From the NCBI GenBank assembly GCA_027475525.1, contig JAMWFC010000003.1:124001-188000 (forward strand): a DNA stretch of 64,000 nucleotides, written 5' to 3'. The notes under the pieces are model-generated. The model saw only the letters and a program-made list of their open reading frames with translations, was not told the origin of the DNA and ran no database searches. Positions 1 through 9,705 of this stretch are shown here, one piece after another (position 1 is the stretch's first letter; each line of letters begins with the position of its first letter). Source of the DNA: Macrolepiota albuminosa (Eukaryota; Basidiomycota; Agaricomycetes; Agaricales; Agaricaceae). The translations under genes were made by a program, and so were the position numbers.

Positions 1-321
1 CTCTCCAACTAGCAAACTTGAACCATCATCGAAAATGGTAATCTCGCACACTCCTCCCCTCGATCTTTATTCCTCAGCTCCTCGCCACATCTCCTCATCA
101 CCCTCCACCGTCCCCACCTTACTCCAATTCAGTCCTTTATAGCCGTCTCGTTCGCCTCAGAAAAATCATTCTTTGGGCCGCGCACGGCGCGGCCGTTTGC
201 GCTATCCCGTGATCTGAACATCCTTGTTTTTTTCGAATTGTCACTCTAGATCCCTTCTGTTCTGTGACTAGCAGAGGCCCATTTTTTCGGAATCGCCCTC
301 GTGCCTTGGGCTTTCATAGAA
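1..321. other. No recognised gene (left edge)
   Basis: The first 321 bases are pyrimidine-rich with no convincing open frame. An ATG followed at once by a GTAATC donor-like sequence at about 34 could be a tiny first exon, but nothing downstream confirms it. The region lies outside the inverted duplication that begins near 322. Confidence 0.4.
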
Positions 322-975
322 CGATATCATTGGCAGAACGAACTCGTATACGCTCATTGACACTGCCGAACGTCGCCAAGAGTACATACCCATCCTTAAA
401 TCTGCTCTGAAAGAGACTGCTAAACTGATCCCAAACCCTTCCCACCTCTAGCCTTCGCGTTCTCTATCGCTCTCTATGCCCCACAGGATCGTGCCCTCTA
501 TACCACGGACACAGTACTTGGCCACGGAACGTCCGTATTTGAAGACCTCTCAACGTACCTCACGAGCCTCAAGGAGATTCTGGACTTCAACCAAGGGGAC
601 GGATACACCTCTCTCTACCCCGGACACGGCCCCGTAGTCCCAAATGAGAAGGAGCTGATCAGCGGGTATATTAACCACCGTCTCGAGCGCGAGGCCCAAA
701 TTCTCAAAGTCCTTCAAGATTCTCCCCCTCCTGCTGGCCCAGACGCGTCTGTTGTCCCTGCGAACTGGACAACATGGACTATCGTCACCACGCTTTATGC
801 CGCTTACCCCGAGTCCCTCTGGCTTCCTGCTGCTCACAGCGTGGATTTGCACTTGAAGAAATTGGAGAAGGATGGCATCGTAAGGCGACTCGCGGGAGAG
901 CTGCAACATACTAGCTGGGAACTTGTGGATGCGTTGCCGGTGACGCCGCCAGTTGACAGGAGCAGTTTACTTTGA
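322..975 (+). pseudogene. Decayed LACTB2-like metallo-beta-lactamase copy
   Basis: This is the left-arm copy of the intact gene at 11795-13012. It matches the start of that gene's last exon (ISLAERT-type segment after TYIIGR) at 322-435. It then jumps to a short piece corresponding to the middle of the exon, and is colinear again from QDRAL at about 484 to the shared stop TGA at 973-975. The internal deletion removes the segment with the HxHxDH zinc-binding motif, and the first three small exons are absent. The remaining 3' half is about 95% identical by eye and mostly open. Loss of the metal-binding motif means no active hydrolase could be made. I infer a degenerate duplicate. Confidence 0.85.
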
Positions 976-1685
976 TTACTTAGCCATAGCAATCTTCCCC
1001 GTCCATGTTTGTTATCTCTTGAGGTGTCTTTTGGCTTAGTCATATCACTGTACGCAATTTTCAGGCGACTTATCTCCATCTTCTGTATGAAAGGTATCAT
1101 GTATCAATGAGAACGGGATTGCTTGTATGTCAACTTTTTATCAAGATGATCATCACGGGTGGAGAATTATTGTTACCGAGGAAATACGGAAAGGAGTGAG
1201 CATTCCTGGATTATGGTTTGTAGTTTAGTACTTTGTGTATTTAGCACCTCCATCGAAGACTCGAAATTCGTTCTCTGTTAATGCGGATTTATCGTCCTTG
1301 CGTATGATGGTTCTCTTTGGAACCAAGAATGCTAGGTGAATAGATCATTCAGAGTACTAGACTTTAATTCTCGAATGCTGAGAATCTAACACTTGTCAGC
1401 TTTGAGTGAAGGATGAATCCCAGTCTTCCGTATCCTCGTACGTGGACTATACCAAGGACTCTCGGAAGTAAACTCCCTTTTCTTTATGTTAATTCCCACC
1501 ACCGGTCATGTAAGATATTTGTCCCGATCTCATTCATTCCGTTCTCACCACTTCTCAGAATTATACACTGCTCAATTATTCGGTCCACAGTACGTCCTCT
1601 ATAATCTACTAAGGCCGTATATGAATATCAATTGCAGAGTCAGGTTGTACAGATATGGAGGGACAGATACATTTCCGCGGTGGAT

Positions 1686-2091
1686 CTATTTCAAAAGGTT
1701 CCCATCGGTAGGCACGCCACCATCGATTTCTTCCAAGTCTTTCAACGTGAGGCTCACAGAGCCCAGTTCTTTGACGTTCTCCACCTTGAATTCCATCGGG
1801 ACCTTGTAATCATCAATACCATCGTGATAGATACCGGCTATGTATAGGGTATGTCTAAGGACGGAAAAGAGAAATCAGGATCAGGATTTAGGAATTTGTT
1901 CAAGAGGCATAGCGACATACCCAACCAGTTGGAGGTAGGTTACGTTGAATGTGCTGCCATCATCCCAGCGTTTGTCCAAAGACTCTTTGAGCCGCTGCAA
2001 GAGAACGAATGTCAGCAAGGTAAGTACATTTAGGGCGACCTGCAAGAACGCTAATTACCCTTGCCACCTCCTGCTGTGGAGTCAATTCCAT
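1686..2091 (-). CDS. Small protein of unknown family, left copy (91 aa)
   Basis: I do not recognise this family. Three exons are read on the minus strand: 2059-2091, 1921-1994 and 1686-1854, joined by GT-AG introns (GTAATT...TTGCAG and GTATGT...CCTTAG). The joined frame is open for 91 residues. The protein is hydrophilic with alternating hydrophobic residues in the middle (NVTYLQLVG, LYIAGIYHDG) and an acidic C-terminal half (FKVENVKELG, LKDLEEIDGG), ending DGNLLK. There is no signal peptide or membrane segment. A paralogue at 10300-10901 keeps the same first-intron phase, the same 33-nt first exon and the same C-terminal motif despite clear DNA divergence, which supports a real coding gene. 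A TATAAAAG box lies about 105 bp upstream. It converges on the LACTB2-like pseudogene. Confidence 0.65.
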
Positions 2092-2193
2092 GATGATGAA
2101 TTGGTTGCGAAGATTGGAGCTTGCTTGTAGAGACGAGGAAGAAGTCGAGCGCTATTCGTGTGCGAGGTGATGCATATGCCGTGTTCTGTTCAG

Positions 2194-2201
2194 CTTTTAT
2201 A
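2194..2201 (-). promoter_or_regulatory. TATA box of the left small gene
   Basis: The minus strand reads TATAAAAG here, about 103-110 bp upstream of the ATG at 2091. The corresponding place in the right-arm copy reads TAGAAAAG near 10188, so the box is degraded there. The function is inferred from position and consensus. Confidence 0.5.
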
Positions 2202-2819
2202 TCCAGGAAATGGACGCCCGACTTTCAGCACAATTGACAGAGTTGCCATGGCAAGAGTGAAGAATAAGGAATCCTACCATGGGTTGGCTACGGTTGCTGT
2301 CGGCATATATCACGTTCCTGGTGTGGTGAGGGCGTCACAAGGCAGAGAGGAACAAAAAAAATCAGCCCAGCAGAAAACAGTAGACGCCAAAAGAAGGACA
2401 GAGTGAGTAGCTGGAACAAAAGATTGTCGTCGTCAAGGTAGATATAGAATGGAGAAAAGTCTTGACCTCCTTGAAAGAGAACATGTTTTTGATGTCGTCC
2501 CTGAAGAACTTGATTGAAATTGAAGCCAATAAGGGTTCTTTTGTCAAGTCAGAAGAGATGTAATCTGTGCTTTGTGGGTGTAATGTTGCATGACCGCTTC
2601 GAGGAAGGACAGTCTTTTTTTTTATTTCCTAAAGTTCGATGTCCCTGTGAAAATCGGAAAATAAATATCGGATCTTTGATATTCAGTTCTCGAGTGCGTG
2701 AGCAAATTAGTTAGAAAAATAGGCACAAGAAAGGTAACATTACACTATATAGGACTGGGAAGCTGTAGGAATGATTATGCTTCTGTTTGGGATCAATACT
2801 TGACGCGATTCTCGGAATC

Positions 2820-3010
2820 TGTTAGCCTCTTGTCAGTAGATCGCAACGCGGCATGACGAGGGTGTCTAAGACGAAATATATATTCGTAATAAGCACGATA
2901 CAGTGTGGTTGTAACATACGTAAGACGAAATGAATCAAAGTAAGGAAAAGTAATCTAAGTGCGCGACTACTGTAGGCTAGCGATCACGTGTATACATGTG
3001 TAACATGACA
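2820..3010 (-). repeat. 3' LTR of the chromovirus
   Basis: 191 bp. The plus strand runs TGTTAGCCTC to AACATGACA, with TG...CA ends, and is preceded by GAATC. It is nearly identical to 9094-9284. The adjoining internal DNA on the element's strand is purine-rich (AAGGAGCGAG) just before the LTR, a plausible polypurine tract. Confidence 0.95.
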
Positions 3011-3103
3011 CTCGCTCCTTGTAAGGGGCAGGCACGGAAAAAAAGGGTCCGCTCCCGGGCGCCTATCCTGTGGCGCTAATCACTCGCCGCACTTCTTGCC
3101 ACG

Positions 3104-4606
3104 TCAACGTTTCCCGCGCGTCCTTTCGTTCAGCCTGAACTCCTGGATTGCTTCCAGCGCGTGCGGCATGTCATATTCCCTCAGCCACTCGTCCTCGCTT
3201 TCATCATACCCCTTCCACCTCACCAGAAACTCAGCAACCCCCCCTCTCGTTCTATGTTCTCTCAGGATTTGCTCTATTTCAACTTTCTCGCTGGTCTTCA
3301 GCTGGATTGGTGGCAGGGATTCCTGGCGCCAGCCTTGAATGGTGTCCTCCTGGGCTGGGACCAGGCATGAGACGTGAAATACATTGTGAATCGACCAGCC
3401 ATCCAGGAGTTCCAACCGGTAAGCCGTGCTTGATACCTTCTGAGAAATTTTGAAGGGGCCAAAGCGTCTAAAGTCCAGCTTGTGACTGGGTCTGTCCAAC
3501 CGCAGATCTGCCTGCTCAAGGTAAATGCAGTTGCCCACAATATAGTCTGGCGCCTCGTCCACCCATGTGTCATGAGACCTTTTCATTCTCTCCGCCGCCA
3601 ACTCTAGCAGCCCCCTCAATTCCTCCTATACCTCCCTGATGCGATTCAGATGGTCATTGGCCTTCAGCACCAACTGTGAGTTGACTGGGTCAATCGAAAA
3701 CATTGGATTATAGGCATACTCAGCATAGAAAGGAGACATCCCAGTCGTGCTGCTCACACGGTTATTGAAGGCAAATTCCATGAAAGGGAGCCAGTCTGCC
3801 CAGTTGTCCTGGTAGTAATCCATGAAGGCCCATAAGTAGATCTCAAGCTCCTGGTTTGTCCTCTCTGTCTGACCGTCTGTTTGTGGGTGATGCACTGTCG
3901 ACAATGCCTGTTTGATCCCCAGCCTCTCCCACATCCTCCTCACATATTGTGCTACAAACTGCGGTCCTCTGTCTGACACCACCTTTTTTGGTGTACCATG
4001 TAAGCACCACACCCTCTCCATAAACACGTCACACATCAACACTGCATCGTCCATTGAGTGGGCCCCAAGGAAGTGCACACATTTGGTCGACTTGTTGCAG
4101 ACCATCTGGATAGCATCATAACCTCTTGACATCGGTAATGGGCCAATGTAATCCATGGATATGTGTTGCCATGGCCTGCTTGGCACTTCCAAGGGCTGCA
4201 GAGGGCCATGGGGCTTCTGACATTGCGGTTTGATCCTTTGGCAAAGTTTGCAGCTGTCGACATATTAGCGCACGAAGTCAGACATCTGAGGCTAGTAGTA
4301 ATTCCGTGTGATCAATGCCAATGTGTTGGCCTGCCCAGGGTGCCTGGCAGGTATTGAGTCGTAGTACAACTGGAGGATCATGTGCTTCACCTTGTCGTCA
4401 TCCAGGACATAGATCAGGCCCTGAAATCGCACCAGGCCACCATCAAGCATGAACTCCTTCAGCCTTGACCTTACCAATGCTGGCACGTCCTGGAGCTGCC
4501 ACAGCGGGGCAAGCTTCGAGTCCTTCAGTGATGCCACATGAATCTGCTCCACTATACTGTCATCTGCCGCTATTGCCTGCACTGCTGCCACCCTCACCGT
4601 CACCAC
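3104..4606 (-). pseudogene. Integrase with chromodomain (chromovirus pol 3' part)
   Basis: A single minus-strand reading frame is interrupted by stops near 4292 and 3620. The N-terminal part has the zinc-binding HHCC region (ending CKLCQR). The catalytic core shows the D,D-35-E residues in DYIGP, SDRGPQF and TDGQTERTNQELE. The C-terminal part has the GPF-type motif (RFGPFKI). It ends with a chromodomain of about 55 residues (VEIEQILREHR, FLVRWKGYDESEDEW). In chromoviruses this domain reads histone marks and directs integration to heterochromatin. The interrupted frame means it is a remnant. Confidence 0.9.
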
Positions 4607-4622
4607 TGACTCCTCGCACTGC

Positions 4623-6012
4623 TCATTTTACCACCCGTTCCTCTCCTAGCACTCTCTGTCCTTGGTTGTCACGCTCACCATCTGGCACCTCATGGTCAGG
4701 TCGATGCAACAAGCCATCAGGTCTGGCACTGAGATGACCTGAGCAGTGCTGTATCTGGAAGATGAACCGATTGAGGAACAGGCTCCACTGTGCCTGGCAC
4801 CTATTGAGATCCTGAGCTGACATGAAGTACTTGAGGTTGTGGTGGTCTGAGAAGACTTCTACTGGGAATGGGTTCCCCTTTAGGTATGGCCGCCATACCT
4901 CAAACGCCCATATTACTGAAAGCAGCTCTTTGTTGTGAATGTCATAGTTCCACTCAGCTGGTTGCATTGCCTTGGAGAAGAAGACAACAGGTTGCCATTC
5001 TCCATCCTCCGCCTTCTGAGACAAGACTGCTCCCAAGGCAAAGTCCAACGCATCTGTTTCGACACAAAATGCTGCCTTCATATTTGGCATCACCAGCACT
5101 GGGACCGCCACAAACGCTGCCTTCAACCTATCAAATGCACCCTGCTCTGCCACCCCCCACCTCCAAGCCACATCCTTCCCTTTCAGCCTCTCCAGCAGGC
5201 ATGCCAACGATGCATAATCCTTGACAAACCTGCAGTAGAAATTGCAAAAGCCCAGGAACTGGTTGACTTGGCATGTGTTGCAGGGTGTGGGCCACTCTGT
5301 CACCCCAGTAACCTTAACTGGGTCTATACCGATGCAGCCAGGCGTGATCTTCATTACCAGATAGTCCACTTCCATCGTACAAAACCTGCACTTCTCTGGC
5401 TTCAGAAAGAGGTTGGCCTCCCTCAAACATCGTAGAACTTCGCAGATATGGGCATCATGTTGTGCCAGGTCTTCAGAGAAGATGATAATGTCATCCAGAT
5501 ACAGTACCACATACACGTCAACCAGATCATGGAAAAGTTCATTGATTATCCGCTGAAAGGCTGCTGGGGCATTGCGCAGCCCAAACTGCATCACCAGGAA
5601 CTCAAACTGGCCATAGCATGTCTGAAATGATGTTTTCCACTCATCACCATCATGGATTCTGACATTATAGTATCTCCAGCACATGTCTAGCATTGTGAAG
5701 ACTCTTGCTGCCTTAAGCTGGTCCAGCAGTTTGTTTGTGAGCAGTATGGGGTAGGTGTTGGGCATGGTAACTGCATTCAGCGTGTGGAAGTCAATGACCA
5801 GCTGAAGCGACCCATCTTTCTTCTTTATAAAGAACACTGGTGCACCACACAGAGCATTGGAAGGGTGGATATAACCCCTTCTTTAGGTTTTCATTTATGA
5901 ACTCCTGAAGTGCACGCAGCTCTGCCGGTGCAAGCTGATAGAGTTTACCAGGAGGGGGAATACTTGCGCCATCTACCAAGTCAATTGCCAGGTCATGCAG
6001 TCGGTGTCGCAG
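4623..6012 (-). pseudogene. Reverse transcriptase and RNase H (chromovirus pol)
   Basis: The frame runs from the edge of the inserted LTR at 6012 towards 4623, with one frame change near 5840 (between NLKKG and FFIKKKDGS). The reverse transcriptase shows FTMLDM and the YLDDII catalytic box. RNase H follows with its acidic residues in VETDAL, NKELLSV and FSDHHNL. A stop at 4623-4625 separates it from integrase. The N-terminal portion joins the protease reading across the LTR insertion exactly (SERL | RHRLHDLAID). Confidence 0.9.
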
Positions 6013-7024
6013 TGATAGGACCCCATACAGGATCAGCGCATCAACGGCAGGCGACGGCAATGTGGCACCGACTTGGGATACCTTAGCGCACGCTAATTAT
6101 CCAATTTTGGCGATATTTGATGGCCGCGCACAGCAAGAAGCAGATCTGATCAATGATAGCGCCAACGGCAGCAAGAATGACAACTGACAGATGGCATCAG
6201 TCACTGACAACAGCGCTTAGCAAAAAGCCTGATGATCTATCAAAAACTAATGGACAGCTTGGCGTTTGACCTTGGCGTCTGACATCGCTTAGCGTCTCAA
6301 TTTGGCGCCTGACATCGCTAAGCAGTTTGGACAAACAGAAGGGTGATGGATTGATGATTTAGCACCGCGATCTGCCGCCTGGTGTCGCTAAGGGTCTTGA
6401 ATGAACGGTAGGGATCTGAAACCGTTGGAGCTACCCCTGTGAAATTTTCTAGTTTACCGCACTTTGGCAATGGTTGGTCACTGGCGACGGTGAACTCATT
6501 GTAGTATATAAAGTACTTACCGACTTGTACATACCCATCGAACAATAGACCAGAGTTCACTACTCCCCTTTCTTCAGTCTCCTTTACGCTCAAGATCTCA
6601 CTTACGGTCAGCAATGTCGAACTCATCGGCAGTTGCAGACTCTCGCTAGCCTTCGACTTATTCATGCCTTGCATCTACGGCAGGCATTTACAATGCTTAG
6701 ACTTCGCTAAGCTTACTGTGTTCTTGCCGTTGACATTGCCGTGTTTGCTTACCGCTGCAGGCATTTACAATGCTTAGACTTCGCTAAGCTTACTGTGTTC
6801 TTGCCGTTGACATTGCCGTGTTTGCTTACCGCTCCCTTCATAGGCGCTTTACCTTAGTGCTTTACACTTGCTGACTCCCTTACCGACTTTTCCCCTTTTT
6901 CACAGGTGCGTTCTCTGGGACCTGCCTGGAACTCCTCACATCACTTATAGCGTGCCCAACGCAAGCAATTGGTACGGTAACACTATAGTCATATTTGTTA
7001 CTGACCAAACTTTGGGCGTCATCA
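6013..7024 (+). repeat. Solo LTR nested in the chromovirus
   Basis: A 1,012-bp insertion with TGAT...ATCA ends, flanked by a 4-bp duplication GCAG (6009-6012 and 7025-7028). Removing it restores an uninterrupted pol frame at SERL/RHRL. It contains a TATATAAAG box near 6505 on the plus strand, giving its likely orientation. Part of its length is a 77-bp exact tandem duplication (6680-6833). A diverged relative sits at about 43720-44697. No internal region accompanies either copy. Confidence 0.85.
6680..6833. repeat. 77-bp exact tandem duplication (likely artefact)
   Basis: Bases 6680-6756 are repeated exactly at 6757-6833. This is one of five exact duplications of period 77 in this window, so an assembly join is more likely than biology. 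Confidence 0.8.
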
Positions 7025-8036
7025 GCAGCCTCTCTGAACGTTGCTTGTCAAACACGTCGAGGTAATTGTGATACACTCCTAACACCATGTCCTCAACCGC
7101 ATGCTCCTCACCGCTCCTCTGCCATGCTTCCTTCTCCGCCAGCATTTGAGACATGCTAGCTGTTGCCGCCACCCATCCCTTCGCTGGCAGCAGCTGCGGG
7201 CCCGACATGCCCCTGTGAGACTGCAGATCCCACTGCTGCTCCAGATATGCATGCTCCTCTGCCTCTACCAATGCCTCACCGATGCATGCCTTTGCCGCAT
7301 GCACTGCCTCCCAATGTTGAGCACGCAGAAACCTCATTTTCCTCATGCAGGCCAGCTTCAACTTGCAAAACTTCTTCACTGGGCTCGGCGAGTGTGGCCT
7401 CAGCTGCTGCAGCATTTCACACTTCCTCACAAACACCCAAATGGCAGTGGCTGCCCATAGCAGAGCTGCCCCTGGCAAACATCTCTCACGGCAGAAGCCT
7501 GACTCGAAACACATGGTCGATTGCTCCCAGTCAATAGATGAGTTGTGAAGCCTCAACCAGCTGACCCCAAGTATGAGGTTATTGTCCCCAATATCTATGA
7601 CATCAAACACTAACGTCTCCTCGTGGTCCCCCAGTACCATCCTCAGGTGGACTTTGTCAGTAATGAGGCCAGAGCAAATCTCTGAATTGTCGATCATGCA
7701 GAGATGCATGGGTTGTTTTTTGCATACTGTAGGCAACGCCTGCTCCGCTATGAAGCGAGGGTTTGCAAAACAGCAGCTAGCCCCAGAGTCTACCATTGCC
7801 CTGGCATCAACCATGCATGGAGTGGGAGAGCCAGGCATCTGGATACACAGTGTGACTGAGAGCTCAAGTGCAGAGAATGGTGAGCATGGTGAGCATGCAT
7901 GTATCACTGCTGCACAATGGCTATGGTGGTTAAATACCTTAAGGTTCGCATTGCAAGGTTCATGTAGCACAATTCTATTACTAGGTGTGGTTACAGGAAA
8001 CCTATTGGTTGCGCTTGTCGCAATAGCATGAGGCAA
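7025..8036 (-). pseudogene. Retropepsin region of the chromovirus
   Basis: Minus-strand frame encoding an aspartic protease with the active-site motif AMVDSGASCCF and a downstream ILGVSWL segment typical of Ty3 proteases. It ends at YLDVFDKQRSERL, the linker that precedes reverse transcriptase in this group, where the solo LTR interrupts it. It is offset by one frame from gag, whose stop is at 8039-8041. That could be a frameshift site or simple decay. Confidence 0.85.
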
Positions 8037-8038
8037 CC

Positions 8039-9051
8039 CTACACAAAACCTGTGGCTAGCTGCCCCTCCTTTGGCTGCCCATCCTTCTTGTCCTCCTCCT
8101 TCTCTGCATCAAGTGCCTCCTGAACGGTGGCCTTCAGAAAAGCCATCCATGCTGGGCACTCTGCAATCAGGTGGCCTGGTTTTCCACACTTGAAGCATTT
8201 CCTTGTGGCATTCCTCTGGGCTCGGTCAATGTCCATGGCATTCGGATCTTTCAGCGCTGGTGGGTTGGCCACCTGTGCAGCCATCATCGCAGGCTGAAAA
8301 GCACCTGAAGCCTTCGATGTGTTCACCCTGTGCCACTGGCCCTTCTTCCTTGCTGCTATGTTGGCCAGCTTGCTCTCCCGCTGAAGTAGGATGTTGTGTG
8401 CCTCCTCAGCAGTTGAAAAATCTGTGTTAACGAGGGCCTCCATCGCTGCCGCACTTAGTCCCTTCCAGAACCTGTCCTTAACATACTCACTGCTAGCATT
8501 TGCCAGGCCCAGCTTGCCCTTGAGTTTGAAGAAGGCCATGCAGTATTCCGTGATCGACCTTGAGCCCTGTTGTAGCACCCTGATATGGTTCAGTGTGTCC
8601 TGAGTCGGGTCATGCAGCCCAAAGGCTGCCTTGAAGTCTGCCAGCCACGCAGTCCACTCAAACCTCTGTGGGTTTATGGCCAGGTCATCCGATCCTGTAG
8701 TAATGACACAGGACCAGGCTAGGGCTGACTCTGTAAGGTACGACTGCGCCCATCATGGAATACCTTGAACTCCACGACCGCTTTGACCTGGCTGATGAAT
8801 TGATCCACCAACTGTTTGGACACCCCATCATACTTCTCCAGGGGGTTGATACTGGGCTGTGGTGTTGATCCGCAGCTGCCGAATTCCATATGCAAGACAC
8901 AAGCTGCCAATGCCTCCAACCCACCCTGCACCTCCGCCAGGCTAGACTGCAGTTGCACCACGAGTTCGGTTTGCAGGGCATTGAATACCATCTTCACGAT
9001 CCATTCCTTGGATGAGGTCATTGTTTCCTCCGTCGAATTGGGGTTGGACAT
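8039..9051 (-). pseudogene. Gag of the chromovirus, frameshifted
   Basis: Starts at the ATG at 9051 (MSNPNSTEET) rather than an earlier ATG inside the LTR. A single frameshift near 8725-8740 divides it into an N-terminal part with a coiled-coil-like segment and a C-terminal part with the capsid region (YCMAFFKLKGKL) and a zinc knuckle CFKCGKPGHLIAEC at about 8165-8206. Gag packages element RNA. The break makes this copy nonfunctional. Confidence 0.85.
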
Positions 9052-9093
9052 CGGGGATGAGCAAGGAAAAAAAATTTTGTAGTTTGATTCAAG

Positions 9094-9284
9094 TGTTAGC
9101 CTCTTGTCAGTAGATCGCAACGCGGCACGACGAGGGTGTCTAAGACAAAATATATATTCGTAATAAGCACGATACAGTGTGGTTGTAACATACCTAAGAC
9201 GAAATGAATCAAACTAAGGAAAAGTAATCTAAGTGTGCGACTACTGTAGGCTAGCGATCACGTGTATACGTGTGTAACATGACA
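9094..9284 (-). repeat. 5' LTR of the chromovirus
   Basis: 191 bp, partner of 2820-3010, followed by the target duplication GAATC at 9285-9289. Downstream on the minus strand the sequence CTTGAATCAAAC does not obviously match a tRNA 3' end, so the primer-binding site is not assigned. Confidence 0.95.
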
Positions 9285-9705
9285 GAATCTACAAGCATGT
9301 TGTATATCCAAACAGCGTGCTATTGAGCAAGGTCACACTTGACAATTGACAAACCATATCGACGAATCAAATTAATCTCAAATAATAGACCACAGATGGC
9401 TTGGCTACTATGCCGAAGTCGCGCGGTTCCATTACCTGATGTGGCGCATGGCAAACACCAGTATCTAAGCTCCAGACAATCAAGTTTTCCAGATGGATGA
9501 CAATACCCATATAGAAGAAGAAAAATCAACTGTGAGATATGAGCATATCTTGTTGCGTCTTGTCACATTGGGATACAACACGTACCCCCAAACCAAATCC
9601 TTAATCCTTTTTACCCAACTAAAAGACAGCTTATCATTTTCCCTACTTCCAACAGACGAAGATGGGTAATGTTATAGGATAGTACATTCTTCATTGTGCC
9701 TTAAC
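9285..9705. other. Spacer without recognised gene
   Basis: These 421 bases between the chromovirus and the right arm have no convincing coding frame. With 2680-2819 they formed the original spacer of the inverted duplication before the chromovirus inserted. Confidence 0.5.

Larger units (their letters stand above)
322..2679 (+). repeat. Left arm of a large inverted duplication
   Basis: Reverse-complement similarity to 9706-12768 runs from inside the LACTB2-like gene, through its 3' flank and a small unknown gene, to a point about 580 bp upstream of that gene. Shared stretches on the right-arm side are interrupted by insertions and deletions, and similarity is roughly 80-95% by eye. The match stops at about 2678 on the left and 9706 on the right. 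The spacer now holds a Ty3 element. Between 976 and 1685 there is only 3' flanking DNA of the two convergent genes. Confidence 0.85.
2820..9284 (-). mobile_element. Ty3/gypsy chromovirus retrotransposon, defective
   Basis: The complete element is bounded by two 191-bp LTRs and a 5-bp target duplication GAATC (2815-2819 and 9285-9289). On the minus strand the order is gag (zinc knuckle), aspartic protease, reverse transcriptase, RNase H, integrase and a C-terminal chromodomain, which is the chromovirus order. The two LTRs differ at only about 6 of 191 positions by eye, so insertion was fairly recent. It is inactive: gag has a frameshift, the pol frame has internal stops near 4620, 4292 and 3620, and a solo LTR interrupts it between protease and reverse transcriptase. 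It lies in the spacer of the inverted duplication. Confidence 0.95.
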
